From positions 372,001-436,000 of the forward strand of contig NZ_FCNY02000004.1 in NCBI RefSeq assembly GCF_001544575.2: DNA of 64,000 nt, read 5' to 3'. This DNA comes from Caballeronia cordobensis (GTDB lineage: Bacteria > Pseudomonadota > Gammaproteobacteria > Burkholderiales > Burkholderiaceae). Positions 43,447 through 52,040 of the stretch are shown piece by piece. Both the position numbers and the translations under genes were made by a program. Under the pieces are notes generated by a model. It was not told where the DNA came from, ran no database searches, and worked only from the letters and a program-made list of their open reading frames with translations. Within the stretch, counting starts at the first letter, position 1, and every line of letters begins with the position of its first letter.

Positions 43447-43550
43447 CGGATCACCCCGTCACTATCGAACGGCGCGGCGGCACACGCTGGCCGCCGTCGC
43501 ACTGCGCTCGCAGCACGGATCGTTCCCGCGTAAGGCCGGACGCGCCGCCC

Positions 43551-44990
43551 TCAGTGATTCAGTTCTTCGAGACGCAGCCCGTTGGTTCTCGGCCCGAACA
43601 GGCCGATCGCGAGCGCGACGATCAGCATGAAGACCGTGATGCCCGTGAACACGCCCGGCACGCCGAAGTCCTTGAGCAGGAACGCGATGATGAAGCCCGA
43701 CATCATCGCGCCCGCGCGGCTCGCCGAGTACACGATGCCGCTCGCACGGCAGCGCACGGCCGTCGGAAAGAGCTCGGTCTGATACGCGTGATAGCACACC
43801 GAGATGGTCTGCCCCGCGAGCGAGATCAGCACGCCGAGCGCGATGAGCGCGGCGGGCGATTTCATCTGTCCGAAGGCGATGCCGCTCGCGATCACGACGA
43901 GCGCGCCGCCGACGATCAGCCATTTGCGCTGGATGCGATCGGCGTAGAACATCGCGAGCATGGGGCCCACCGGCAACGCGAACGCGATGATGAACGAATA
44001 CAGCAGACTCTTCGTGACGGTGATGCCTTGCCCGATGAGCAGCGTCGGCACCCAGTTCGCGAAGCCGTAATAGCCGATCGCCTGACAGAAGTTGAAGACG
44101 ATGAGCATGATGAGACGCGAGCGATACGGCGCGCGCAGCAACTCGGACAGCGATGCGCGCCGGTGCGCCGGCTGCTCGACGACAGCCGCGGGCGGCGGCA
44201 GCGCGGCGCCCGACTGGCGCTCGACCACGCGTTCGATCTCGCTCACGACGCGTTCGCTTTCGTCGTGCCTGCCGTGCATCGCGAGCCAGCGCGGGCTTTC
44301 GGGCACCGCGCGCCGGATGAACCACACGATCACCGCGCCGACCGATCCGGCGAGCACGACGATACGCCATCCGTCGAGCCCGAACACGGTTTCGGGCACG
44401 AGCCAGTACGACAGAATCGCGGCGACGGGCGCGGCGGCGAACATCACCATCTGATTGAACGCCATCGCGCGGCCGCGCATGTGTTGCGGCACGAGTTCGG
44501 TCACGTAGCTGTCGATGGTGATGATCTCCACGCCCACGCCGATGCCCGTCACGAAGCGCCAGAAGATCACGCCTTCGGGCGTCGTCTGAAACGCCATGAT
44601 CGCGGAGCCGATCGAATACCACAGCAGCGAGACCGTGAACACGCTGCGCCGCCCGTAGCGGTCGGGCAGCCAGCCGAAGAAGAACGTGCCGATGAACAGT
44701 CCCGCGAAGGTCGCCGCGATGAAACCCGCGATGCCCGTGAAGCCGAAGAACGCGTGCGTGGTCGTCTGCAAGAGGCCGCTTTTGGCCATGCCCGGCGCGA
44801 TATAGCCGGTGAAGATCAGATCGTAGATTTCGAAGAAGCCGCCGAGCGAGATGAGCAACACGAGCATCCAGAGATGCCGCGTGACCGGCAGGCGATCCAT
44901 GCGCGCGGAAATGTGCGCGCCGGGCGTCGTGGCGACGCGGACGTCGGGCGATGCAAGCGGCTCGGCGACCGCGCTGAAGGTTGGCTGCAT
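43551..44990 (-). CDS. MFS transporter, sugar/metabolite porter type
   Basis: A 479-residue permease from the ATG at 44990 (AGGAGA ribosome site). It has an N-terminal cytoplasmic tail and twelve helices, with the sugar-porter signatures GWLPDRYGRRSVF and ESPRWLAMHGRHDESERVV. It is the third gene of the HMG-CoA-lyase-like/CoA-transferase/MFS operon on the minus strand. Import of the acid that is activated and cleaved by the two enzymes is the natural inference; members of this group transport dicarboxylates, aromatic acids or sugars. Confidence 0.88.
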   Translation of the reverse strand: MQPTFSAVAEPLASPDVRVATTPGAHISARMDRLPVTRHLWMLVLLISLGGFFEIYDLIFTGYIAPGMAKSGLLQTTTHAFFGFTGIAGFIAATFAGLFIGTFFFGWLPDRYGRRSVFTVSLLWYSIGSAIMAFQTTPEGVIFWRFVTGIGVGVEIITIDSYVTELVPQHMRGRAMAFNQMVMFAAAPVAAILSYWLVPETVFGLDGWRIVVLAGSVGAVIVWFIRRAVPESPRWLAMHGRHDESERVVSEIERVVERQSGAALPPPAAVVEQPAHRRASLSELLRAPYRSRLIMLIVFNFCQAIGYYGFANWVPTLLIGQGITVTKSLLYSFIIAFALPVGPMLAMFYADRIQRKWLIVGGALVVIASGIAFGQMKSPAALIALGVLISLAGQTISVCYHAYQTELFPTAVRCRASGIVYSASRAGAMMSGFIIAFLLKDFGVPGVFTGITVFMLIVALAIGLFGPRTNGLRLEELNH

Positions 44991-45048
44991 TGTCTTGTCT
45001 CCTGAATTGACGATGGCGCTGGTTTTTATGTGCGCCCTTCGCTTCACA

Positions 45049-46197
45049 TCATGCGATGACGCGTTTGGAAAGCCGGCCCAGCACTTCGTCCGTATGCTCG
45101 CCCACGCGCGCGAGCGGCTGGCGCACGCCGGGGCGGCGTCCGCCCATCGTGAGCGGGAGCAATACGACATCGGTGGTGCCGCCGTCGTCGGTCTGCATCG
45201 GCACGAGTCCGCCGCTCGCCTTCAGATGCGGATCGTCCAGCAACTGCTCGGGCCGCATGATCGGCGCGTACGGAATGCCGGCCGCTTCGAGCTTCGGCGC
45301 GAGTTCGTCCGCGCGATGATGCGCGAGAATCTCGCCGAGCCGTTCGAGCAGATGCGGCCGCACCGCGACGCGCATTGCGTTGGTCGCGAACTCGGGTTCT
45401 TGCGCGAGATCGGGGCGCGCGAGCACGTCGCACAGCGTGACGAACTGCTTGTCGCTGACCGCGCCGATGAACAACTGCTCGCCTTCGGCCAGGGTGAAGA
45501 CGTCGTAGACGCTCCACGCCGAGACGCGCGAGGGCATCGGCGGCGGCGCTTCGCGCGTCATCGCGAATTGCTGCATGTGCTGCGCCGAGAGGAACACGCA
45601 GTTCTCGAAAAGCGCGCTCTGCACTTCCTGGCCGCGCCCGGTGAGATCGCGTTCGCGCAACGCGGCAAGCACGCCGATCGCGCCGAACATGCCGCCCATG
45701 ATGTCGTTCACCGAGGTCCCCGCGCGCAGCGGCCGGCCCGCCGGACCGGTCATGTACGCGAGACCGCCCATCATCTGCACGACTTCGTCGAGCGCGAGAC
45801 GCTTTTCGTACGGGCCGGGCAGAAAGCCCTTGTGCGAAACGTAGATGAGCTTCGGATGCGCCTTCGACAACGTTTCGTAGTCGAGCCCGAGTTTCGCCAT
45901 CAAGCCGGGGCGGAAGTTTTCGAGCAGCACGTCGCATTCGCCGATCAGTTCCGTCGCGGCCTCGCGGCCCTCATCCGTGTTGATATCGATGACGACGCTC
46001 TTCTTGTTGCGATTGAACGACCGGAAAAAGCCGATGCCCAGTCCCGGCAGATTGCGCGTCTTGTCGCCGCCGGGCGGCTCGATCTTGATGACTTCCGCGC
46101 CGAGATCCGCGAGGATCATGCCGCAGGTCGGTCCCATCACCATATGCGTGAACTCGATCACGCGCACGCCTTCGAGCGGCAGGGTTGAATGACTCAT
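45049..46197 (-). CDS. Class III CoA transferase (CaiB/BaiF family)
   Basis: A 382-residue enzyme with the start at 46197 (GAGGACG ribosome site). The family start is LPLEGVRVIEFTHMVMGPTCGMILADLGAEVIKIE; the catalytic Asp nucleophile is in AGTSVNDIMGGMFGAIG (near residue 160), and the RNKKSVVIDI motif is present. It would move CoA from a donor such as succinyl-CoA to an organic acid. It lies 7 bases after an HMG-CoA-lyase-type gene, so the acyl-CoA it makes is probably that lyase's substrate (a 3-hydroxy-3-methyl dicarboxyl-CoA). Confidence 0.9.
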   Translation of the reverse strand: MSHSTLPLEGVRVIEFTHMVMGPTCGMILADLGAEVIKIEPPGGDKTRNLPGLGIGFFRSFNRNKKSVVIDINTDEGREAATELIGECDVLLENFRPGLMAKLGLDYETLSKAHPKLIYVSHKGFLPGPYEKRLALDEVVQMMGGLAYMTGPAGRPLRAGTSVNDIMGGMFGAIGVLAALRERDLTGRGQEVQSALFENCVFLSAQHMQQFAMTREAPPPMPSRVSAWSVYDVFTLAEGEQLFIGAVSDKQFVTLCDVLARPDLAQEPEFATNAMRVAVRPHLLERLGEILAHHRADELAPKLEAAGIPYAPIMRPEQLLDDPHLKASGGLVPMQTDDGGTTDVVLLPLTMGGRRPGVRQPLARVGEHTDEVLGRLSKRVIA

Positions 46198-46204
46198 AGC
46201 GTCC

Positions 46205-47146
46205 TCAGACTTCGATTGCGGTTTTCGTGTCGAACGTGACGGGCAGGCCCGCGAGCGCGAGCGCGCCATGCAGCGTCTCGCCGTCGAGCCAGCGCGCGAG
46301 CTTCGCGCGCAGCGTCAGCAAGGCGGAAATGTCGATGCCGGTTTCGATACCCATGCCGGCGAGCATGAACGCCAGGTCTTCGCTCGACGCATTGCCGCTC
46401 GCGCCCGGCGCATGCGGACAGCCGCCGATGCCCGCGAGCGTCGCATCGAAGCGCGCGACGCCGGTGTCGAGCGCGGCATACGCGTTGGCGAGCGCGAGGC
46501 CGCGCGTGTCGTGGAAGTGGCCGCACCAGAAGCGCTCGCCTGCGATCTCCCGCGCCTTCTCGAACAGCGCGCGCACGGCGGCGGGACCGGCATAGCCGAC
46601 CGTATCGGCAATGGACACGCGATCCGCGCCCGCATCGAGCAAGGCCTGCATGTGGCGCAGCACATCGGCGTGCTCGACGCGGCCCTGAAGCGTGCAGCCG
46701 AACGCCGTGCCGATGCCGCCTTCGATCATCGTCTTCGAACCGGCCGCGTCGCGCGCGGCGCGCATGCGCGCGACTTCGGCGACCACTTCCTCCGGCGTCT
46801 TGCGCAGGTTCGCGAGACTATGCGCGCGGCTCGCGGAAAGCGGCACGAGCATCAGATCGGCTTGCGTGTCGATGGCGCGCTGCGCGCCCTGCAGATTCGG
46901 CACGAGCACGGAAACGAAGAGGCCGGGCAGCGTCTTCGCATAGGCGACGAGCTCGGCCGTATCCGCGAGTTGCGGCAGCAGGCGCGCGGGCACGAACGAG
47001 CCGACTTCGATTTCGCGCTGACCGGCGGCGTAGGCGTCGCCGATCCATTCGATCTTGCGTTCGGTCGGCACGATCGTGCGAATGCTTTGCAGGCCGTCGC
47101 GCAGGCCGACTTCGCGGATCACGGCGTTCTGGGGGAACGCGGGCAT
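46205..47146 (-). CDS. Hydroxymethylglutaryl-CoA lyase family protein
   Basis: A 313-residue TIM-barrel lyase. Active-site motifs: REVGLRDGLQ near the N-terminus, GHFHDTRGLALAN (metal-binding His pair) and GGCPHAPGASGN with the catalytic Cys. It cleaves 3-hydroxy-3-methylglutaryl-CoA to acetyl-CoA and acetoacetate, or a relative such as citramalyl-CoA to acetyl-CoA and pyruvate. GGAGAC precedes the ATG. First gene of the operon, divergent from a LysR regulator. Confidence 0.92.
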   Translation of the reverse strand: MPAFPQNAVIREVGLRDGLQSIRTIVPTERKIEWIGDAYAAGQREIEVGSFVPARLLPQLADTAELVAYAKTLPGLFVSVLVPNLQGAQRAIDTQADLMLVPLSASRAHSLANLRKTPEEVVAEVARMRAARDAAGSKTMIEGGIGTAFGCTLQGRVEHADVLRHMQALLDAGADRVSIADTVGYAGPAAVRALFEKAREIAGERFWCGHFHDTRGLALANAYAALDTGVARFDATLAGIGGCPHAPGASGNASSEDLAFMLAGMGIETGIDISALLTLRAKLARWLDGETLHGALALAGLPVTFDTKTAIEV

Positions 47147-47191
47147 GGGTTTGTCTCCGGGTCTTGTGTGTGTATGAGCTCGACTCTAGAC

Positions 47192-47218
47192 ATTCCGCAA
47201 ATGCCCTAAAAGCGGTAT
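47192..47218. promoter_or_regulatory. LysR-type operator candidate for the lyase/CoA-transferase operon
   Basis: ATTCCGC (47192-47198) and GCGGTAT (47212-47218) form inverted arms with one mismatch, spaced by 13 bases. It fills much of the 84-base gap between the divergent lyase and LysR genes. Confidence 0.45.
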
Positions 47219-47230
47219 TTTGGAAGGCCC

Positions 47231-48157
47231 ATGCTTCCCATCCGGAATGTCTCCATGCGCGATATCGATCTGAAAACGCTGCGTCTCTTCGTGACGGTGT
47301 GCGAACACCAGAACATCGCGCGTGCGGCGGCGGAATCGCACATCGAGCCTTCCGCGATCAGCAAGCGCATCGCGCAACTGGAGACCTCGCTCGGCGTGCC
47401 GCTCCTGTCGCGCTCGCGGCGCGGCGTCGAGCCGACGCCCGCCGGCATCGCGCTGCTCGAACACGCGCGCAGCGTGCTCTTCACGATGGAGCGCATCGCG
47501 AACGATGTCGCCGCGTTCGGCGGCGGCCTCAAGGGGCGCGTGAGCATTTGCGCGTCGGCCTCGGCGATTGCGGAGGCGCTGCTCGACGATATCGCGTCGT
47601 TCATGCGCGAGCCCGCGAACCAGAACATCAAGGTCGATGTGGAGGAGCGCCTGTCGAACGATCTCGTGCGGCAGTTGCGCGAAGGCGTGGCGTCGGTGGG
47701 CGTGTGCTGGGACAGCGTCGATCTGCGCGGCTTGCGGCATCGGGCGTACCGGCACGATCGGCTGGCGCTCGCGGTGCCCGCCGGTCATCCGCTGGCGAAG
47801 CGCCGTTCAGTCGCGTTCGAGGAGTCGCTCGAATTCGAGCATGTCGGTTTGCCCCCCGCCACCGCCGTTCACACGATGTTGCAGCGCGCGGCCGCGCAGG
47901 CGGGCAAGACGATGTCGTACCGCGTGATCGTGTCGAGTTTCGACGCGGCGTTTCGCGTCGTCGCGGCGGGGCTGGGCATCAGCGTCGTGCCGATGGAAGT
48001 CGCCGGAACGTACCGGCAGGCGCTCGGCATCGAAGCAGTGCCGCTCTCCGATGCGTTCGCAAAGCGCCGCTTCGTCGTGTGCTTTCGCGATTTCGATACG
48101 CTTCAGCCCGCCGCGCAGCGCCTCGTCGAGCATCTCGAAGCGCGCGCGTTGCTTTAG
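47231..48157 (+). CDS. LysR-family regulator of the lyase/CoA-transferase operon
   Basis: About 308 residues from the ATG at 47231 (GGAAGG just upstream); an ATG at 47255 (MRDIDLKTLRLF) is the more typical LysR N-terminus. The helix-turn-helix reads FVTVCEHQNIARAAAESHIEPSAISKRIAQLETSLGVPLL, and the effector domain starts near residue 98 (GRVSICASASAIAEALLDDI). Divergent from the HMG-CoA-lyase-type gene, so it probably senses the organic acid degraded by that operon. Confidence 0.9.
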   Translation: MLPIRNVSMRDIDLKTLRLFVTVCEHQNIARAAAESHIEPSAISKRIAQLETSLGVPLLSRSRRGVEPTPAGIALLEHARSVLFTMERIANDVAAFGGGLKGRVSICASASAIAEALLDDIASFMREPANQNIKVDVEERLSNDLVRQLREGVASVGVCWDSVDLRGLRHRAYRHDRLALAVPAGHPLAKRRSVAFEESLEFEHVGLPPATAVHTMLQRAAAQAGKTMSYRVIVSSFDAAFRVVAAGLGISVVPMEVAGTYRQALGIEAVPLSDAFAKRRFVVCFRDFDTLQPAAQRLVEHLEARALL

Positions 48158-48159
48158 CT

Positions 48160-48498
48160 TTAGGAAGGCGCGTCGCAGAACACCGTTTCCGTGTCCTTTT
48201 TCTCGATGGTCAGATTGACCGACCGCGCGCCGCCCGGCCGCGTGCAATGCCGTTTTCCGGCGGGCACCGTCAGCAATTGACCGGCGCGCAATTCCACGAC
48301 GCCTTCCTCGAACTCGATGATCAGCGTGCCCTCCACCGAAACGAAAGTCTCGTCGGAGTTCGGATGAACGTGCCATCGATACGGCGCGTCCATCACGCTG
48401 ATGTGAACATCGTGATCGTTGACGGTGGAAACGACGCGATTCATGTAGCCGTCGCGCGCGGCGTCGGCGATCGCCGCATAGTCGATGATTTCGCTCAT
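48160..48498 (-). CDS. Small cupin-domain protein
   Basis: A 112-residue single-domain cupin. Metal-ligand positions are in YRWHVHPNSDETFVSVEGTLIIEFEEG (motif 1 with His, His, Glu) and VPAGKRHCTRPGG (motif 2 His). Such small cupins bind a divalent metal and act as dioxygenases, isomerases or sensors. The gene is convergent with, and ends 2 bases from, the LysR gene. Its substrate cannot be told. Confidence 0.82.
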   Translation of the reverse strand: MSEIIDYAAIADAARDGYMNRVVSTVNDHDVHISVMDAPYRWHVHPNSDETFVSVEGTLIIEFEEGVVELRAGQLLTVPAGKRHCTRPGGARSVNLTIEKKDTETVFCDAPS

Positions 48499-48569
48499 CG
48501 GTTCAGGCTAACGCGGCGCGCGCCACGGCTCAAACGAATTATTTTTGCTTCGATGTGAGCGCGATTGAC

Positions 48570-48854
48570 TTACAGGCGAACATCCGGCGCATCGGCGCGC
48601 GCCATGATCGCCGCGATATTGCCGATGGCCGGTTGCAAGTAGCGCACCGGCGGCGCATCGGGCGGCAACGGCGCGGGGCCTGAGTCCGTCGCGCGCGCAT
48701 AGACCGGCAGCGGCGGCGCACTTTGCGCGCTCGACGCGACCGGAAACACCGGCCCGCCCACGATGCCCACGCCGATGAAAGGATGCGCCTGCGCGATGGT
48801 CACGAGGCCGAAGGTGAGTTTGCACGCCAGGATTGCATGTTTGATCGCTTTCAA
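48570..48854 (-). CDS. Small secreted Pro-rich protein of unknown function
   Basis: A 94-residue protein starting at TTG (48854), well supported by AAAGGAG 8 bases upstream. The signal peptide (KHAILACKLTFGLVTIAQA) is followed by HPFIGVGIVGGPVFPVASSAQ and a Pro-rich stretch (APPLPVY, PAPLPPDAPPVRYLQP). The pattern of a signal peptide followed by a short Gly/Pro tract suggests a small periplasmic or surface protein. Family not recognised. Confidence 0.6.
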   Translation of the reverse strand: MKAIKHAILACKLTFGLVTIAQAHPFIGVGIVGGPVFPVASSAQSAPPLPVYARATDSGPAPLPPDAPPVRYLQPAIGNIAAIMARADAPDVRL

Positions 48855-48943
48855 GTGCCGTCTCCTTTTTGCCGTTTTGTCGATGGGAGGATTCTGCCGC
48901 GGGAGAATGAGAGAAGAATGAGCATCGACTAGACTGATTCATC

Positions 48944-49999
48944 ATGGACAGCCGATTCGCATCGATCCTCACCGCACTGACCGCCGCGGCGCTTTTCGGC
49001 GCCACCACGCCGATCGCCAAGGCGCTGCTCGGCCCCATGCCGCCGTTCATGGTCGCGGGCCTGTTCTATCTCGGCAGCGGCGTCGGGCTGGGCGCGGTCC
49101 TGCTCGGCCGCACGCTCTTGCGCGCGCAGGCGAGGGGCGTCGGCGCGCGGGAGTGCGCGTGGCTGTTCGGAGCGATCGCGTTCGGCGGCGTCGCCGGTCC
49201 GGCTTTGCTGATGCTCGGCCTGACGAGCACGCCCGCCGCCACGAGCGCGCTCTTGCTCAACCTCGAAGGCGTGCTGACAGCGGCGATCGCGTGGATCGTG
49301 TTTCGGGAGAACGTCGATATGCCGGTGTTTCTCGGCATGGCCGCGATCGTCGCGGGCGGCATCGTGCTCGCGTGGCAGCCCGGCGCGACCGATGCGTCGG
49401 CGGGTGCGCTGCTGATCGCGCTCGCGTGCCTGTGCTGGGCCATCGACAACAATCTGACGCGCAAGATCGCCACCGCCGACGCCATGGTGATCGCCTGCGC
49501 GAAAGGGCTCGTCGCGGGTGCGGCGAACCTCGGCATCGCCTTCGCGATGGGCGCGCATCTGCCCGCGCCGCGCATCGCCATCGCCGCGATGACGACCGGT
49601 TTCGGCGGCTACGGCGTGAGTCTCGTGCTATTCGTGATCGCGCTGCGGCATCTCGGGACCGCGCGCACGGGCGCATACTTTTCGGTCGCGCCGGTGTTCG
49701 GCGTCGCGCTTTCGCTCGCGCTGTGGCCGCAAGCGCCCGGCGCCGCGTTCTGGATCGCCGCCGCGCTGATGTCGCTCGGCGTATGGCTGCACGTGCGCGA
49801 GCGGCACGAACACGAGCACACGCACGAGCGGCTCGAACATACGCATCGGCATGTGCATGACGCGCATCATCGGCATGAACACGACTTTCCGTGGTCCGGC
49901 GACGAACCGCACACGCATGCGCACGTGCATCTGCCGATCACGCATACGCACGCGCATTTCCCCGACGTGCATCACAGGCATGCGCACACGCGCGGCTAG
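48944..49999 (+). CDS. DMT-superfamily (EamA) transporter with a histidine-rich C-terminal tail
   Basis: A 351-residue protein. The first about 280 residues form ten membrane segments in two EamA repeats (ATTPIAKALLGPMPPFMVAGLFYL; ALLIALACLCWAIDNNLTRKIA). The last about 70 residues hold roughly 24 histidines in HxH and HH groups (HEHEHTHERLEHTHRHVHDAHHRHEH; HTHAHVHL; HTHAHF). Such tails usually bind Zn, Ni, Co or Cu. Typical EamA proteins export amino acids or metabolites; the tail suggests either metal export or metal gating. No other metal gene is adjacent. It ends in CTAG, shared with the convergent gene. Confidence 0.85.
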   Translation: MDSRFASILTALTAAALFGATTPIAKALLGPMPPFMVAGLFYLGSGVGLGAVLLGRTLLRAQARGVGARECAWLFGAIAFGGVAGPALLMLGLTSTPAATSALLLNLEGVLTAAIAWIVFRENVDMPVFLGMAAIVAGGIVLAWQPGATDASAGALLIALACLCWAIDNNLTRKIATADAMVIACAKGLVAGAANLGIAFAMGAHLPAPRIAIAAMTTGFGGYGVSLVLFVIALRHLGTARTGAYFSVAPVFGVALSLALWPQAPGAAFWIAAALMSLGVWLHVRERHEHEHTHERLEHTHRHVHDAHHRHEHDFPWSGDEPHTHAHVHLPITHTHAHFPDVHHRHAHTRG

Positions 50000-51384
50000 A
50001 ACACCTTGCCCGGATTGAGCAGGCCGTGCGGATCGAGCGCCGACTTGATCGCCCGCATCGACGCGATATCGGCTTCGCGGCGCGCCAGATGCAGATAATC
50101 GCGCTTCTTCGTGCCGATGCCGTGCTCCGCCGAAATCGATCCTTCGAACTCGCGCGTGACGTCGTAAATGACGGCGTCGAGATCGTCGTGATCCTGCTTG
50201 CCGCGGCCGGGCACGTCCACGACGATATGAATGTTGCCGTCGCCGAGATGGCCGTACGTCATCACGATCGCGTCGGGCCAGCGCGCGCGCAGACGCGCCT
50301 CGCACTGCGCCGCCGCCTCGCCGACCTGCGCGATCGAGAAGCTCACGTCGTACGCCGCGTAGTTCGGGATGAAGCGGTCGTACTCGCCGGGCGCATCGCG
50401 GATCGCCCAGAAATCGCGCGCGTGCGCTTCGTTCGATGCGATCGCCGCGTCGCTCACGATGCCCGCTTCGAGCATGTCGCCGAGAAACGCCTCGAACGCC
50501 TCGCCGTGGCGCGCGGGATCGGCGCCCACGCTTTCGAGCAGCACGTAGAACGGATGCGCATCGGCGAGCGGCGCGCGCAGGTTCTTCAGATTGGCGATGA
50601 CCGTGTCGTGATAGCCCGCCCACATCACTTCGAACGCGGACACGCCTGCCGCGAGGCTCGCCTGCGCGCGCGTGAGCAGCGTGGTGACGGCGGCGAAATC
50701 CGGCAGGCCGCACCAGGCGGTGGCCGTTGCGGTGGGCTTCGGCCGCAGCCGCAAGACGATGCGCGTGATGACCGCGAGCGTGCCTTCGCTGCCGATCAAC
50801 AAGTGCCGCAGGTCGTAGCCGCTGTTGTTCTTGATCATCTTGTTCAGCCCGCCGACGGTCTCGCCGCTCGCGAGCACGGCTTCGACGCCGAGCACCTGAT
50901 CGCGCATCATGCCGTACTTGATGACGCGGTTGCCGCCCGCGTTCGTCGCGAGATTGCCGCCGATGGTGCAGCTTCCGCGCGCGCCGAGATCGAGCGGAAA
51001 GTAGAAGCCCGCCTCGCTCGCCGCTTCCTGAACGACTTGCAGCGGCGTGCCGGCTTCGACGGTCATCGTGGCGGAGATCGCATCGATCTCGACGATGCGA
51101 TTCATCCGTTCGAGGCTCAAAGCCACTTCGCCGCCGAGCAGATTCGCGCCGCCGACGAGCCCGGTCAGACCGCCTTGCGTGACGACCGCCTGCTTGCAGC
51201 GCGAACAGATGGCGAGCGCCCGGGCGACTTCTTCCGTCGTGCGCGGACGGACGATCGCAAGCGGCGTGGCGCCGGGCATGCCGCTCCAGTCCGCGACGCG
51301 CCTGTCGCCGAATTCATCGGGGAGCGCCACGACCTGCGCGCCGAGCGCTTCACGCAATGCCATCACTGCTTCGCTTGCCGCCAT
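49996..51384 (-). CDS. FAD-linked D-2-hydroxyacid dehydrogenase (GlcD/D-lactate dehydrogenase type)
   Basis: A 462-residue cytoplasmic flavoprotein. The FAD-binding PCMH domain is shown by TQGGLTGLVGGANLLGGEVALSLERMNRI and LGARGSCTIGGNLATNAGGNRVIKYG; the C-terminal substrate domain has SFSIAQVGEAAA, the metal-binding YGHLGDGNIHI and EHGIGTKKRDYL. Such enzymes oxidise D-lactate, D-2-hydroxyglutarate or glycolate. GGAGAC precedes the ATG. Single-gene unit. Confidence 0.92.
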   Translation of the reverse strand: MAASEAVMALREALGAQVVALPDEFGDRRVADWSGMPGATPLAIVRPRTTEEVARALAICSRCKQAVVTQGGLTGLVGGANLLGGEVALSLERMNRIVEIDAISATMTVEAGTPLQVVQEAASEAGFYFPLDLGARGSCTIGGNLATNAGGNRVIKYGMMRDQVLGVEAVLASGETVGGLNKMIKNNSGYDLRHLLIGSEGTLAVITRIVLRLRPKPTATATAWCGLPDFAAVTTLLTRAQASLAAGVSAFEVMWAGYHDTVIANLKNLRAPLADAHPFYVLLESVGADPARHGEAFEAFLGDMLEAGIVSDAAIASNEAHARDFWAIRDAPGEYDRFIPNYAAYDVSFSIAQVGEAAAQCEARLRARWPDAIVMTYGHLGDGNIHIVVDVPGRGKQDHDDLDAVIYDVTREFEGSISAEHGIGTKKRDYLHLARREADIASMRAIKSALDPHGLLNPGKVF

Positions 51385-51482
51385 GCGTCGTCTCCGTTTG
51401 TTGTCTTGTGTCGATGTCAGATGCGATAGTTTGAACCAAAACGCGCGACAATGACCGGCGGGCTCGTGCAGCGAGGGTGACG

Positions 51483-51746
51483 ATGGAACGGACCGACTTC
51501 GAAAGCGCGCTGACGCAACTGACCGGCGCGGCGGAACTGGTGGCGGCTGGCGCGAGCGATGACCTGCGCGCTCAGGCGTTCGAGATGCTGGCGTTCTTCC
51601 GGTTGCGGCAAGGGCGCGCGGCGGCCGTATCGAACGATGAACTCTTCAAGGACACCGCAATGGCCGCGCTCACGATGGCGGGCCGCAAGGAGTTTCTTGC
51701 CGCGGCTGCGTTGCTGGAACAGGCGCGCGGGTTGTGCCGAAGCTAG
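51483..51746 (+). CDS. Hypothetical small helical protein of 87 residues
   Basis: Start at 51483 (MERTDFESALTQLTGAAELV) with GAGG at good spacing. Nearly all helix (DLRAQAFEMLAFFRLRQGRAA; FKDTAMAALTMAGRKEFLAAAALLEQARGL), with no signal or membrane segment. Resembles nothing that I recognise. It is convergent with, and directly abuts, the gene at 51747. Confidence 0.6.
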   Translation: MERTDFESALTQLTGAAELVAAGASDDLRAQAFEMLAFFRLRQGRAAAVSNDELFKDTAMAALTMAGRKEFLAAAALLEQARGLCRS

Positions 51747-51950
51747 CTAGAACAACTCCGTGTCGAGCGGCAGCAGGTTGATCCACTTCACTGCGGTGCG
51801 GCGCTCAACGCCATCGTCATGAATCGACCGTATCATCACGCGCTGGCCGCGCGCCTCTCCGAGCACTTCGACGATACGGTTTCGATATCGCGCAAGCGAG
51901 CCGCGTAACGGCTTGCGCTTCCTGCTCTTGCGGGGAGAAACTGCGGGCAT
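51747..51950 (-). CDS. Small basic hypothetical protein of 67 residues
   Basis: Begins MPAVSPRKSRKRKPLRGSLARYRNRIVEVLGEARG and continues QRVMIRSIHDDGVERRTAVKWINLLPLDTELF. The basic N-tail and the strand-like core (IVEVLGE ... QRVMIRSI) suggest a small nucleic-acid-binding or ribosome-associated fold. No good ribosome site. It directly abuts the convergent gene at 51483, as real small genes often do. Confidence 0.55.
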   Translation of the reverse strand: MPAVSPRKSRKRKPLRGSLARYRNRIVEVLGEARGQRVMIRSIHDDGVERRTAVKWINLLPLDTELF

Positions 51951-52040
51951 GGACGTGACAACGATTTATGACGGCCACATCATAGCGATGCGCACGCCTT
52001 CTCTCAAATACCAGACATCCTCACTGCGATCCGCCACACC

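Noticed and set aside
48570..48854. A fourth DUF4148 gene
   Set aside because: It starts MKAIKHAILACK like the others but lacks the REQVRQEL and YPPTEA motifs; the similarity is limited to the signal peptide.
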